64,000 bases of DNA. Source: Marinobacter sp. es.042. Lineage in GTDB: Bacteria > Pseudomonadota > Gammaproteobacteria > Pseudomonadales > Oleiphilaceae. Under the pieces are notes generated by a model, which did not search any database, had not been told where the DNA came from, and worked only from the letters and a program-made list of their open reading frames with translations. The stretch covers positions 2,046,001 through 2,110,000 of the forward strand of contig NZ_LT897781.1 in NCBI RefSeq assembly GCF_900188315.1, given 5' to 3'. The translations under genes were made by a program, and so were the position numbers. This document shows, in pieces, positions 7,805 through 16,549 of this stretch (within the stretch, counting starts at the first letter, position 1; every line of letters starts with the position of its first letter).

Positions 7805-8971
7805 TCACTGGATAGCTTCAGCGACACCGTCATCGAGCAGGCGACGGGCAACAATCAGACGCATGATTTCGTTGGTGCCTTCCAGGATCTGGTGCACACG
7901 CAGGTCACGCAGATAGCGCTCAAGCGGGTATTCACGAATGTAGCCATAACCGCCGTGAAGCTGCAGGGCCTCGTTGACCACTTCGAAACAGGCATCGGTG
8001 GCGAACCGTTTGGCCATGGCACAATGCAGTGTCGCTTCCGGATCGGCGTTATCAAGCTTGAACGCGCCCAGACGAACCATCTGCCTCGCGGCAACCAGAT
8101 TGGTGGCCATGTCGGCCAGCTTGAACTGCAGAGCCTGGAAAGCCGCCAGCGGCTTACCGAACTGTTCCCGCTCGTGCATGTAGTTACGGGCACGGAGAAG
8201 AGCCGCCTGGGCACCACCAAGGGAACAGGTGGCGATATTCAGACGCCCGCCATCGAGCCCCTTCATGGCGATGGCAAACCCGTCGCCCTCGTCACCAACT
8301 CGGTTGCTGGCCGGAATGCGGACATTCTCCAGGCTGATCATCCGGGTAGGCTGACTGTGCCAGCCCATTTTCTCTTCGTTCTTGCCGTAGGAAATGCCGT
8401 CGGCATCTGCGGGAATCACGAAGGTGGAAATACCTTTATAGCCGGAATCCGGCGCTCCGGTTCGGGCCATCAAGACCAGAATATCGGTGGCCCCGGCGCC
8501 GGAAATGAATACTTTACTGCCGTTGATTACGTAGCTGTCGCCATCGCGCACGGCCTTGGTGCGAAGACTGGCCGCGTCTGAGCCGGCACCCGGCTCGGTC
8601 AGGCAGTAGGAGGCGAGCCATTCGCCGCTGGCGAGTTTAGGCACGATTTCCTGCTTGAGATCATCCGACGCAAAGCTGGCGACCATCCAGGTAGCCATGT
8701 TGTGGATGGTGATAAACGCGGCGGTTGAAGGGCACGCAGCAGCGAGCTCTTCCACGATAACCGAGGTGTCCAGCCGGGACAGCCCCATACCGCCAAGCTC
8801 TTCGGGCGTGTACATACCCATGAAGCCCATTTCGCCGGCTTCCTTCATCACATCGACCGGGAAAATATGCTCGCTGTCCCACTTCGCAGCGTGGGGCGCC
8901 ATGGATTTTTCCGCGAACGCTCGCGCGGCCTCGCGAAACGCCAGCTGATCTTCGGTGAGGTTAAAGTCCAT
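7805..8971 (-). CDS. Acyl-CoA dehydrogenase, probably isobutyryl-CoA dehydrogenase
   Basis: An FAD-dependent acyl-CoA dehydrogenase of 388 residues, the usual size of the short/branched-chain group. Signatures are CLTEPGAGSDAAS (substrate/FAD contact), QFGKPLAAFQ, LHGGYGYIREYPLERYLRD and the catalytic Glu364 in LEGTNEIMR, equivalent to Glu368 of short-chain acyl-CoA dehydrogenase. It lies between mmsA and the methacrylyl-CoA hydratase gene, so isobutyryl-CoA to methacrylyl-CoA is the most likely reaction. Electrons would go to ETF. The chain specificity is inferred from context. Confidence 0.92.
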   Translation of the reverse strand: MDFNLTEDQLAFREAARAFAEKSMAPHAAKWDSEHIFPVDVMKEAGEMGFMGMYTPEELGGMGLSRLDTSVIVEELAAACPSTAAFITIHNMATWMVASFASDDLKQEIVPKLASGEWLASYCLTEPGAGSDAASLRTKAVRDGDSYVINGSKVFISGAGATDILVLMARTGAPDSGYKGISTFVIPADADGISYGKNEEKMGWHSQPTRMISLENVRIPASNRVGDEGDGFAIAMKGLDGGRLNIATCSLGGAQAALLRARNYMHEREQFGKPLAAFQALQFKLADMATNLVAARQMVRLGAFKLDNADPEATLHCAMAKRFATDACFEVVNEALQLHGGYGYIREYPLERYLRDLRVHQILEGTNEIMRLIVARRLLDDGVAEAIQ

Positions 8972-9019
8972 CGTTACGCTCCAGATAGAGAGGGCTTGGC
9001 ATTGAGCGGGGAAAACAAG

Positions 9020-9042
9020 GGGCCGGAAACAGGTTCCGGCCC
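9020..9042 (-). terminator. Stem-loop after mmsA
   Basis: A 9-bp stem (GGGCCGGAA / TTCCGGCCC) with a 5-base loop lies 22 bp past the mmsA stop, within the 93-bp gap before the acyl-CoA dehydrogenase start. On the minus strand it is followed by a weak T-rich stretch. It could attenuate transcription into the rest of the operon or protect the mmsA message. Confidence 0.4.
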
Positions 9043-9064
9043 AAATACCCCACCTTCAACGCAA

Positions 9065-10558
9065 TTAACGCAACTGGATAGAGAAGTTGGCTTCCGAGCT
9101 GGTCGCTTCACTGGAGAACCAGCGGGAGGTAACCGTTTTGGTTTCGGTGTAGAAGCGTACCGCCTGCTTGCCGTAGGCATGCTGGTCACCGTAGAAAGAA
9201 CCCTTCCAGCCAGTGAACGAGAAGAACGGCAGGGGCACAGGAATGGGGATGTTCACGCCCACCTGGCCTACGTCGATCTCATGCTGGAAGCGACGCGCGG
9301 CACCACCGGAACTGGTAAAGATGGAGACGCCGTTGCCGTACGGGCTGTTATTCACCAGCTCGATGGCATCACCAAGGGTGTCGGTTTCCATGCAGGAGAG
9401 CACGGGACCGAAGATTTCCTCGTTGTAGATATCCATCTCGGTGGTAACACCGGAGAACAGAGTCGGGCCAACCCAGTTGCCATCAGGCAGTCCGTCTACA
9501 GTGCAGCCGCGACCATCCAGCAGAAGGTTAGCGCCCTGCGCTTCGCCGGTCGCGATCAGGGACTCGATACGGTCTTTCGCCTTGGAAGAGATGATCGGGC
9601 CATAGCTGGCACCGGAATCGTTCCACGCGCCTGGACGAACTTTTGCCATGGCTTCTTTCAGTTCCGGAATCCACTGCTGGGCTTCGCCCACAAAGACCGC
9701 GACCGAAATTGCCATGCAGCGCTGGCCGGCAGCACCAACCGAGGCACCAACCAGGGCATTGATCACTTGCTGTTTGTCAGCGTCCGGCAGGATCACCATG
9801 TGGTTCTTGGCACCGGCGAAACTCTGGACACGTTTCATGTTGCGGGTGCCGGTCTCGTAGATGTAACGGCCAACAGGCACAGAACCCACGAAAGAAACGG
9901 CCTTGATGGCGGGATCAGTCAGCAGTACGTCAACCTGCTCCTTGCCACCGTGAACCACCTGCAGAACGCCCTTGGGCGCACCGGCTTCTTCAAACAGCTC
10001 GGCAAGGCGCATGGGGGTCAACGGATCCTGCTCGGAAGGCTTGAGGATAAAGGTGTTACCGCAGGCAATCGCCATTGGGAACATCCACAGCGGGATCATG
10101 GCCGGGAAGTTGAAGGGCGTGATACCGGCGCACACACCCAGCGGCTGGATCCAGGAATGGGTATCCACTTCACGGGCAACGTTCTCAACCGTCTCGCCCA
10201 TCATCAGAGAAGCGACGTTTCCAGCGTGCTCAACTACTTCAATACCGCGCCAGACATCCCCTTTGGCGTCTTCAAACGTTTTGCCGGTTTCCTGCGAAAG
10301 GATTTCGGCAATCTCGTCATGATGTTTTTTCAGAAGTGCCTGATAGCGGAGCATAACCCGGGCGCGCTCGGAAACCGGCACTTCCTTCCAGGTCTTGAAT
10401 ACTTCACCGGCATACTTGATGGCCTGCTCCATTTCCGCATGAGTCGTGTTCGGAGCCTTGGCGATCACTTCGTTGGTGGCGGGGTTGGTAACTTCAATCC
10501 AGTCCTTGGTCTGGCTCTGGATGAATTCACCTGCAATATACAGCGGTACATTTTTCAT
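9065..10558 (-). CDS. mmsA: CoA-acylating methylmalonate-semialdehyde dehydrogenase
   Basis: Converts methylmalonate semialdehyde with CoA and NAD+ to propionyl-CoA and CO2, the last step of valine catabolism; malonate semialdehyde is also a substrate in the family. The 497-residue length is typical. Landmarks are [13 protein letters not shown] with Asn150, [10 protein letters not shown] (NAD site), FVGSVPVG and the nucleophile Cys281 in AAGQRCMA. It is the promoter-proximal gene of the minus-strand operon and is divergent from the AraC regulator, the arrangement known for mmsR-mmsAB in Pseudomonas. Confidence 0.96.
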   Translation of the reverse strand: MKNVPLYIAGEFIQSQTKDWIEVTNPATNEVIAKAPNTTHAEMEQAIKYAGEVFKTWKEVPVSERARVMLRYQALLKKHHDEIAEILSQETGKTFEDAKGDVWRGIEVVEHAGNVASLMMGETVENVAREVDTHSWIQPLGVCAGITPFNFPAMIPLWMFPMAIACGNTFILKPSEQDPLTPMRLAELFEEAGAPKGVLQVVHGGKEQVDVLLTDPAIKAVSFVGSVPVGRYIYETGTRNMKRVQSFAGAKNHMVILPDADKQQVINALVGASVGAAGQRCMAISVAVFVGEAQQWIPELKEAMAKVRPGAWNDSGASYGPIISSKAKDRIESLIATGEAQGANLLLDGRGCTVDGLPDGNWVGPTLFSGVTTEMDIYNEEIFGPVLSCMETDTLGDAIELVNNSPYGNGVSIFTSSGGAARRFQHEIDVGQVGVNIPIPVPLPFFSFTGWKGSFYGDQHAYGKQAVRFYTETKTVTSRWFSSEATSSEANFSIQLR

Positions 10559-10643
10559 GTTGATGTCCCTGTTTGTTGTTGTGCGGGAAGCCGGCCGGAA
10601 CCCGAGGGTTCCTGGCCACGTTTACCCAAAGGCTAGCACGGTA

Positions 10644-10663
10644 TTGACCAATGGGTGATTGAC
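10644..10663. promoter_or_regulatory. Paired TTGAC elements in the mmsA/regulator promoter region
   Basis: Two copies of TTGAC start at 10644 and 10659, 15 bp apart, in the 162-bp gap between the divergent mmsA and AraC-type regulator genes. They could be half-sites for the regulator, or -35 hexamers for the plus-strand promoter: the second is followed 18 bases later by ACTATC. The two readings cannot be separated from the sequence. Confidence 0.3.
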
Positions 10664-10720
10664 TAAATTTCGCCCGTAATGGACTATCTTTCGATAAAGC
10701 TCAAACAAACAAGACCAGAA

Positions 10721-11596
10721 ATGACCCAAACCTCACAGTGGCCGGTGCCCAAAGACAGCATTCGCTACGTGGTGCCTGAGCCGATCATTCGACTGCTCGC
10801 GAGCCATCCACTTACCCGGGACCTCTATCCACTGGCGTTCGGCCATTACCGGCGCGCCGTCGGCCATCACATGCATCGGGAGCACCATCACGACAATCTT
10901 TTGATCTACTGCACGGAAGGGCGTGCGTTCCTGAACGTAGGCGGAGAGCCCTACACGGTGGAGGCTGGCGATCTGCTGCTTCTGCCGGCCGGCGCCAACC
11001 ATCGGTATACCGCCGATCCGGACAATCCCTGGACCATTCACTGGGTGCACTACACCGGACCACTGGCAGCGGATTTTCAACACTACATGGGGTTCGACGG
11101 CCCGACCCGGATTCGTCATTTGGGCCGGCAACCCCGGCTTCTGGTTGACTTCAATGGCCTGCTATCGGTGCGACAGACCGGTTTCCGGGCCCGCGGCCTG
11201 ATCCACGCGGCCAACCGGCTTCGGCAACTGTTGGCTGCGGTTCCGATCAACGCCGACGAAACCGGGCACGAGCGGCAGGCCGAACTGGAAACCATTCACA
11301 ACTATATGCGAGAGCATCTGGATGAGCGTATCAGCCTGGAGCAACTGGCCGATCTCGCTGGCCTCTCACCGGCTCATTTTGCCACCCGCTATCGGGAACA
11401 GACCGGCACCTCCCCGATCCAGCACTTCCTGCACCTGAAGGTGGAACGCGCCTGCCAAATGCTGGACACCAGCAGCCTGAGCTTTGCAGACATAAGCCGA
11501 CGCCTGGGCTATGACGATGCTTACTATTTTTCGCGGCTTTTCAAAAAGGTAATGGGCCAGTCACCCCGGGACTACCGGCATACCGCACGACACTGA
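10721..11596 (+). CDS. mmsR: AraC-family regulator of the valine operon (MmsR-like)
   Basis: A one-component activator with an N-terminal cupin-like sensor and C-terminal AraC DNA-binding domain. The sensor contains a His-rich stretch (HHMHREHHHDN) and the VEAGDLLLLPAG turn. The C-terminal 100 residues carry two helix-turn-helix units (ISLEQLADLAGLSPAHF and FADISRRLGYDDAYYFSRLFKK) and the PRDYR end. ATG at 10721 (MTQTSQWPVP) is preferred over 10679, because the upstream one lies where a promoter -10 is expected. Neither has a strong ribosome-binding site. Divergence from mmsA supports regulation of that operon. Confidence 0.85.
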   Translation: MTQTSQWPVPKDSIRYVVPEPIIRLLASHPLTRDLYPLAFGHYRRAVGHHMHREHHHDNLLIYCTEGRAFLNVGGEPYTVEAGDLLLLPAGANHRYTADPDNPWTIHWVHYTGPLAADFQHYMGFDGPTRIRHLGRQPRLLVDFNGLLSVRQTGFRARGLIHAANRLRQLLAAVPINADETGHERQAELETIHNYMREHLDERISLEQLADLAGLSPAHFATRYREQTGTSPIQHFLHLKVERACQMLDTSSLSFADISRRLGYDDAYYFSRLFKKVMGQSPRDYRHTARH

Positions 11597-11699
11597 ACGG
11601 TCAACCCGGGCCAGATTGAAACCTGCCGCCTTCTACGACTTTTGTTGCAGGAGCCAAGGGGTTAGGCTGGGGGCATCGAATGACAAAAAGAGTGAGCCC

Positions 11700-12128
11700 A
11701 TGGCCATGTACACCATTGAAATTGATGAAACCTTTGACGTACCCCGACGACGGGTTTTCGCCCTGTTCGCCGACCACTACCGTTTCGGAAAACTGCTGGG
11801 AGCGCCGGTCAAACGAATCAAGGACAGCGATCAGGCTGATCCCAACGGCATCGGCTCCGTTCGCAAGATCGGCATCGGGCCGGTCGGCCTGGAAGAAACG
11901 GTGACCAGCTTCGAGCCGGATTCATTGATCGAATACACCATCACCAGCATGAGCCCGATCCGCAACCATCTGGGAAGAATCCGTTTTGAGGACACACCGG
12001 AAGGCCACACCCGGGTGAACTACACCATCACCTTCGAAGACATCGTACCGTTCACCGGGAAGGTCGTCAGCAGCGCTCTTGAACAGGGCATTCGCCGCGG
12101 GATCAAACGGGTACCACAGCTGGCCTGA
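11700..12128 (+). CDS. SRPBCC (START/Bet v1-like) family protein
   Basis: A 142-residue protein with the polyketide-cyclase/START-like pattern: an N-terminal beta strand (YTIEIDETFDVPRRRVFALFADHYRFGKLLG split across helix 1) and a long C-terminal helix (GKVVSSALEQGIRRGIKR). These proteins bind hydrophobic ligands in a deep cavity. The start MAMYTIEID is chosen because AAAGAG precedes it and the upstream residues are not family-like. It is 103 bp past the AraC gene on the same strand. The ligand is unknown. Confidence 0.75.
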   Translation: MAMYTIEIDETFDVPRRRVFALFADHYRFGKLLGAPVKRIKDSDQADPNGIGSVRKIGIGPVGLEETVTSFEPDSLIEYTITSMSPIRNHLGRIRFEDTPEGHTRVNYTITFEDIVPFTGKVVSSALEQGIRRGIKRVPQLA

Positions 12129-12275
12129 GAGCCGGCAACAACAAATCGTTACTTGAGGAATATCAGAGAATTGACCTGAGGCAAGAGTTGGCTTTTGTCA
12201 ATTTTGTAATCTCCGCGCAGCTTGCAATATCCGGCCATTCCGGCCGGATCAAACTGTATTTTGCGGGAGACCGAA

Positions 12276-13076
12276 ATGGCAGCCGAGCCCATTGTCCTGT
12301 TCGATAACGGACACCACAAATGCCTGATGTTCGATTCCCTGGTAACCGGAGAGGGCGTCCAGTCCAACCAGTTCCTGATTGTCGACGGTAAACATGAAGC
12401 ACTGATCGACCCGGGTGGTGACCTCACCTACACCCCGCTGTCGGTGGCGGCATCACGCTACATGAACATCCGCGACATGGATTACGTGTTCGCCTCTCAC
12501 CAGGACCCGGACATCATCGGTGCCATCGACCGCTGGATCGTTCATACCCGCGCGAAGATCGTAACTTCGAAACTCTGGGCCCGGTTTCTCCCGCACCTGG
12601 TTTCCAGCTACGTGACCAACCAGCTCAGCGGCAGCGTGTACGACCGCATCGTTAGCGTTCCGGATGCCGGCGCCAATGTGAAGTTCGGGGAATCCTATCT
12701 GCAATGTCTGCCAGCCCACTTCATGCATTCGGTCGGCAACCTGCAGTTCTACGATCCGGTCTCGAAGATTCTGTTCTCGGGCGACCTGGGTGCCTCCATG
12801 GGAGGCGAAGACGATCACCTGCCTGTGAAGGACTTCGACAAGCACATACCGAGCATGATCGGCTTCCATCGGCGCTACATTGCCTCCCGGAAGGTCTGCC
12901 AACTCTGGGCGAACATGGTCCGCGACATGGATGTTTCGATGATTGTGCCCCAGCACGGCAAACGCTTCGAAGGACCGGTGATGGTTGATCGCTTTCTGAA
13001 CTGGGTCAGCGATATGGAGTGCGGCATCGACCTGATGACTCAGGACAACTATCGCCGCCCGGTTGATTACGTTTAA
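12276..13076 (+). CDS. MBL-fold protein with diiron (ODP/flavodiiron-type) site
   Basis: A 266-residue metallo-beta-lactamase-fold protein. The metal ligands follow the flavodiiron pattern rather than the zinc hydrolase pattern: His75-x-Asp77-x-Asp79 in SHQDPDI, a His in LPAHFMHS (148-151), Asp170 in FSGDLG and a late His in PQHGKRF. Such oxygen-binding diiron (ODP) domains reduce or sense O2 or NO. No flavodoxin domain is attached, so electrons would need a separate partner, or the protein is a sensor. ATG at 12276 follows GGGAG at 7 nt. It ends 4 bp into the convergent Sel1 gene. It may bridge O2 sensing and signalling, but nothing nearby proves it. Confidence 0.82.
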   Translation: MAAEPIVLFDNGHHKCLMFDSLVTGEGVQSNQFLIVDGKHEALIDPGGDLTYTPLSVAASRYMNIRDMDYVFASHQDPDIIGAIDRWIVHTRAKIVTSKLWARFLPHLVSSYVTNQLSGSVYDRIVSVPDAGANVKFGESYLQCLPAHFMHSVGNLQFYDPVSKILFSGDLGASMGGEDDHLPVKDFDKHIPSMIGFHRRYIASRKVCQLWANMVRDMDVSMIVPQHGKRFEGPVMVDRFLNWVSDMECGIDLMTQDNYRRPVDYV

Positions 13077-13697
13077 TCGCCCGAAGAGGGGCACCGCGGC
13101 CGGCTGGACGCCATTTCCTGCCCGGCGCCCCGCTCCAGAGCTGACAGAAACTGCTGCGCCGACGGCTGACCATCGTCCACCGCTGCTACCCGGATGAGGC
13201 ACAGGCCCTCATCCCTGTTGCCCTCGTCATAGAGTCTCTTGCCCAGCCGCCAGCTAGCGTCACTGTTACCCGCTTCTGAAGCGCGTCGATACCAGGTCAT
13301 AGCCTTGCTTGTATCCAGTAAGGTCCCCCGGCCTTCTTCATAGGCCATGGCCACTTCGACCATGCTGATGGAATCACCGCTCTCGGCCGCCCGAACATAC
13401 CACTGGAAGGCTTTCTCCTGGCTTTGTTCCACGCCCTGCCCCTGAGCATACATGTTGGCCACGTTCAGCATGCCCTGGCGACTGCCTTCCTCTGCCAGCT
13501 CAAGATACTGCTCAAACGCGGAGTCATACTGCCCCATCCTTGTAGACGACATAGGCATTGAGAACCCGGATCATGTCCCGTGCCACCTGGTCCTGATCGC
13601 CGTTCTCGTTACCCCCGGCACTCGCCAACGAGCATGAAAAGACCAGGCACAGAACCAGCATCCGAACCATTGTCTGCGTTGCGCTTTGTCTTTGCAT
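13073..13697 (-). pseudogene. Sel1-repeat periplasmic protein, disrupted by a +1 frameshift
   Basis: Two frames together make one protein. From ATG at 13697, a signal peptide (MVRMLVLCLVFSCSLASA) and 'RDMIRVLNAYVVYK' run to a TGA at 13526-13524. From about 13535 the next frame continues with 'MGQYDSAFEQYLELAEEG' and two to three Sel1/TPR units (GMLNVANMYAQGQGV, SMVEVAMAYEEGRGT, DASWRLGKRLYDEGN). One extra base in the AAGGATGGGG run at 13532-13542 explains the break. Sel1 proteins act as periplasmic scaffolds. Either the gene is newly inactivated, the base is a sequencing error, or a short version without export signal starts at 13558. The last codons overlap the convergent MBL gene by 4 bp. 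Confidence 0.8.
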
Positions 13698-13901
13698 TCT
13701 GTTCCCCGACGCCTGCCAGTTGTCCTCTCACGCTAGCAGTGGCTTGCCGATAGGTCTGTGCATCAAAAGTGCTGTCCTGCTGGCACCTTGGTATTGGCGG
13801 ATCGTGAAAACCATCCCGGAACAGGGGCCAAATAAGCCTGTCCCAAACCGGCAATGTTGAGTAAAATCCGGCCTTTTCCAGAGAACCAAGAGGCAGCGCA
13901 G

Positions 13902-14627
13902 ATGGGCAGAGCCTACCAGAACCGCAAAGAATCCATGGCCAAGACGGCTGCGGCAAAAACCAAGGTCTACAGCAAGTACGGCCGCGAGATTTACATGAGC
14001 GCCAAGTCCGGAGGCCCCGATCCCCAGGCCAACCTGTCCCTGCGCGGACTGATCGAGCGGGCCAAGAAAGACCAGGTGCCCTCGCACGTCATCGAAAAAG
14101 CCATCGATAAAGCCAAGGGTGGCGCCGGTGAAGACTATGCTGCAGCTCGCTACGAAGGCTACGGACCGGGCAACTGCATGGTGATCGTGGACTGCCTGAC
14201 CGATAACCCGAACCGCACCTTTGGCGACGTGCGCCTGGCCTTCACCAAGACCAAGTGCAAGATCGGCACGCCCGGAGCCGTGTCTCACATGTTCGACCAC
14301 AGCGCTATTTTTGCGTTCAAGGGCGAGGATGAAGAGGCCGTACTCGAGGCGCTGATGGAAGCGGATGTCGATGTAACCGACATCGAAAACGAAGATGGCC
14401 TGATTACCGTGTTCACACCGAACACCGAATACGCCAAGGCTCGCCAGGCACTCGTGGACGCAATCGAAGACATCGATTTTGACGTGGATGAAATCCAGTT
14501 CCTGCCCAAAACCACCACAATGGTGGAAGGAGACGACATCCCCATGTTCGAGAAATTCCTCGACATGCTGAACGAACTGGACGACGTACAGAACGTGTTC
14601 CACAACGCCGAACTGCCAGAGCAGTAA
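13902..14627 (+). CDS. YebC/YeeN-family DNA-binding regulator or translation factor
   Basis: A 241-residue member of the YebC/TACO1 family. The N-terminus ([31 protein letters not shown]) is like E. coli YeeN rather than YebC. The core carries [33 protein letters not shown] and NRTFGDVR, all family hallmarks, and the acidic C-terminal domain. Family members have been described as transcription regulators and as factors that relieve ribosome stalling. The upstream ATG at 13854 adds 16 residues without family similarity, so MGRAY is used. It stands between a glutamine amidotransferase and the Sel1 gene without clear partners. Confidence 0.92.
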   Translation: MGRAYQNRKESMAKTAAAKTKVYSKYGREIYMSAKSGGPDPQANLSLRGLIERAKKDQVPSHVIEKAIDKAKGGAGEDYAAARYEGYGPGNCMVIVDCLTDNPNRTFGDVRLAFTKTKCKIGTPGAVSHMFDHSAIFAFKGEDEEAVLEALMEADVDVTDIENEDGLITVFTPNTEYAKARQALVDAIEDIDFDVDEIQFLPKTTTMVEGDDIPMFEKFLDMLNELDDVQNVFHNAELPEQ

Positions 14628-14664
14628 ACAACCCGGCCCGCTGGCCTCGCAGGAAGATAGCACC

Positions 14665-15411
14665 ATGCAACAGAACGCTCCCACAAACCGCAAGGCGCGC
14701 GTGGTAGTCCTGAAAACAGGCACCACCTACCCGGACATTCGGGCAAGGTTTGGCGATTTTGACGAGTGGTTCCTGCGCGGGTTGTCAGACGAGCTGGATA
14801 TCACCGTTGCCAATGCCGAGGCCGGTGAACTGCCGGGGAATCCGGAAGACTGGGACGGCATCGTGGTGACGGGCTCCCCTGCCATGGTGAGCGACCGGGC
14901 CGAGTGGAGCGAGAACGCGGGGCGTTGGCTGGTAAAAGCCGTCAGAAGCGAAGTGCCGGTGCTTGGTGTCTGCTATGGCCACCAGTTACTGGCCCACGCC
15001 CTGGGCGGGGAAGCTGGTTACCATCCGAATGGCCGGGAAACCGGCACCCACGAGGTTGAACTCCTTCCCGAGGCAGCTTCCGATATCCTGTTCCGGGAGC
15101 TACCGGAAAAATTTCCGGCCCAGCTGACACACCGGCAGTCCGTGCTGCGCCTGCCTGAAGGAGCGGTGTTGCTGGGACGCAACCAGTTCGAGCCTCATCA
15201 GGCTTTCAGAATTGGCCCCTGCGCCTGGGGCGTGCAGTTCCATCCGGAGTTCACGGACGCCATTATGAGCGCCTACCTGAAGGTCCAGGCGCCCGACCTG
15301 ACACGGGAGGGGCTTGATGCGGAGGCCCTGATCGCCGGCGTAAAGCCAGCGCCGGATGCGTCCTCGCTGCTTTCCCGTTTCAGCAGATTTGTTCAGGATC
15401 GGATCCGGTAA
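14665..15411 (+). CDS. Class I glutamine amidotransferase-like protein (GuaA-type domain)
   Basis: A stand-alone 248-residue class I glutamine amidotransferase. The triad is complete: Cys103 in GVCYGHQ, His193 and Glu195 in QFHPEF. The VTGSPAMV loop at 68-75 is also typical. Such proteins deaminate glutamine or gamma-glutamyl compounds, for example in purine or polyamine breakdown; there is no synthetase partner beside it. It starts 37 bp after the YebC-family gene and may share its transcript. The substrate is unknown. Confidence 0.88.
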   Translation: MQQNAPTNRKARVVVLKTGTTYPDIRARFGDFDEWFLRGLSDELDITVANAEAGELPGNPEDWDGIVVTGSPAMVSDRAEWSENAGRWLVKAVRSEVPVLGVCYGHQLLAHALGGEAGYHPNGRETGTHEVELLPEAASDILFRELPEKFPAQLTHRQSVLRLPEGAVLLGRNQFEPHQAFRIGPCAWGVQFHPEFTDAIMSAYLKVQAPDLTREGLDAEALIAGVKPAPDASSLLSRFSRFVQDRIR

Positions 15412-15432
15412 TTCGCGGGCCAACCGTTAGGG

Positions 15433-15783
15433 TCAGTCGAGGATATAGGCGGTTTTTTCCATTGCCTGCTCTTCTTCATCGATGAAACGGAACTCATTCC
15501 AGCCAATGCGCACCATGTCGTTGCTGTTGAGACGCTGGCGGTCAGCAACCCGCAATTCGTTCACAAAAGTGCCATTGGTGCTGTTGCTGTCGGTAATGTA
15601 GTAATCCACCGTACCTTCCAGATAGGCATTGGGCACCGCTTCTATGAGGGCGTGCTGGCCGCTCACAGAAATTTCATCAATCTGGATATCGTTGTCCGGG
15701 CGCCGACCGATGCGCGTTTCCGGTTGCCCGAGTTCAAAGGTGTTAACAACAACGTTATCCACCAGTTGCGAAAGCGAAGCCAT
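15433..15783 (-). CDS. FHA-domain phosphothreonine-binding protein
   Basis: A 116-residue single-domain forkhead-associated protein. The phosphopeptide-binding residues are visible: Arg24-Ile-Gly26-Arg in TRIGRRPDND, Ser41/His44 in SGQHA and the NSTNGTFVN loop. A threonine near the C-terminus (EKTAYILD) could be a kinase target. It is 10 bp after the PP2C gene and ends the kinase-phosphatase-FHA unit, so it probably reads the phosphorylation state set by those two enzymes. Its downstream partner is unknown. Confidence 0.92.
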   Translation of the reverse strand: MASLSQLVDNVVVNTFELGQPETRIGRRPDNDIQIDEISVSGQHALIEAVPNAYLEGTVDYYITDSNSTNGTFVNELRVADRQRLNSNDMVRIGWNEFRFIDEEEQAMEKTAYILD

Positions 15784-15793
15784 GTCAGTTTCC

Positions 15794-16549
15794 TCAATAC
15801 TCCAACGTCAGTAATACCACAGACACATTGTCACCCGCCTCGTTTGCCAGGCCGGCATCAATCAGTGCCTGAACCGTGCGCTCCATGCCGTCACTTTCCT
15901 TATGGATTTCAAGCCACCGGTATTCCGGAACCGAATCAGTTAACCCATCGGAACACAGCAGCAGCACATCTCCTTCATCAAGCGTTTCACGCCGATAACT
16001 GGGGGCCGCCGGCTCCACCGTTCCCACGGCCCTGGTCAGGACATTCCGGAACGGCACATTGGGCACGTCGGCCCTGGTAATGCTGCCGTCTTCCAGCATG
16101 TTCTGGACCACGGTATCGTCCCGCGTGAGACACAGCGCCTGGCTGCCACGCAGGCTGTAGCAACGGGAATCGCCAATGTGAGCAATATGCGCCTGATTGC
16201 CACTCAACCAGGCCACCACCAGTGTCGTGCCCATTTTTTCAAGTCTTGGATCCCCGGAACGGCGGCTCACTATGCGCTCATTGGCCAACCTGAAGGCCCG
16301 ATCCAGTTTTCCCCGGATATCCGCATCCGTGGTGCCGCTCGAGGCATCGGCGATTTCAGGCTCAAGGGATTCGATGATGGCATCAACCGCAAGGCGACTG
16401 GCAACCTCGCCTCCCTGGTGACCGCCCATACCGTCAGCAACCACCAACAACGCCTGGTCACCCGCATCATTGATCCGCCAGTCCACCACATCCTGGTTTG
16501 ATTCCCGGACGGCCCCGCGATGACTCTGGCCGGCAACGTGATATCGCAT
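15794..16549 (-). CDS. PP2C-family serine/threonine phosphatase
   Basis: Removes phosphate from Ser/Thr residues with two metal ions. All PP2C motifs are present in the 251 residues: RESNQD, VADGMGGHQGGE, MGTT, HIGDSR, CSDGLTD and GDNVSVV, so the metal-binding aspartates are intact. Its ATG overlaps the TGA of the kinase gene by one base (TGATG), so kinase and phosphatase should be made in a fixed ratio. The likely substrates are the adjacent kinase and the FHA protein's partners. Confidence 0.95.
   Translation of the reverse strand: MRYHVAGQSHRGAVRESNQDVVDWRINDAGDQALLVVADGMGGHQGGEVASRLAVDAIIESLEPEIADASSGTTDADIRGKLDRAFRLANERIVSRRSGDPRLEKMGTTLVVAWLSGNQAHIAHIGDSRCYSLRGSQALCLTRDDTVVQNMLEDGSITRADVPNVPFRNVLTRAVGTVEPAAPSYRRETLDEGDVLLLCSDGLTDSVPEYRWLEIHKESDGMERTVQALIDAGLANEAGDNVSVVLLTLEY

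Noticed and set aside
8867..10636. 589-codon plus-strand frame opposite mmsA
   Set aside because: mmsA has full aldehyde-dehydrogenase motifs; the antisense frame has none.
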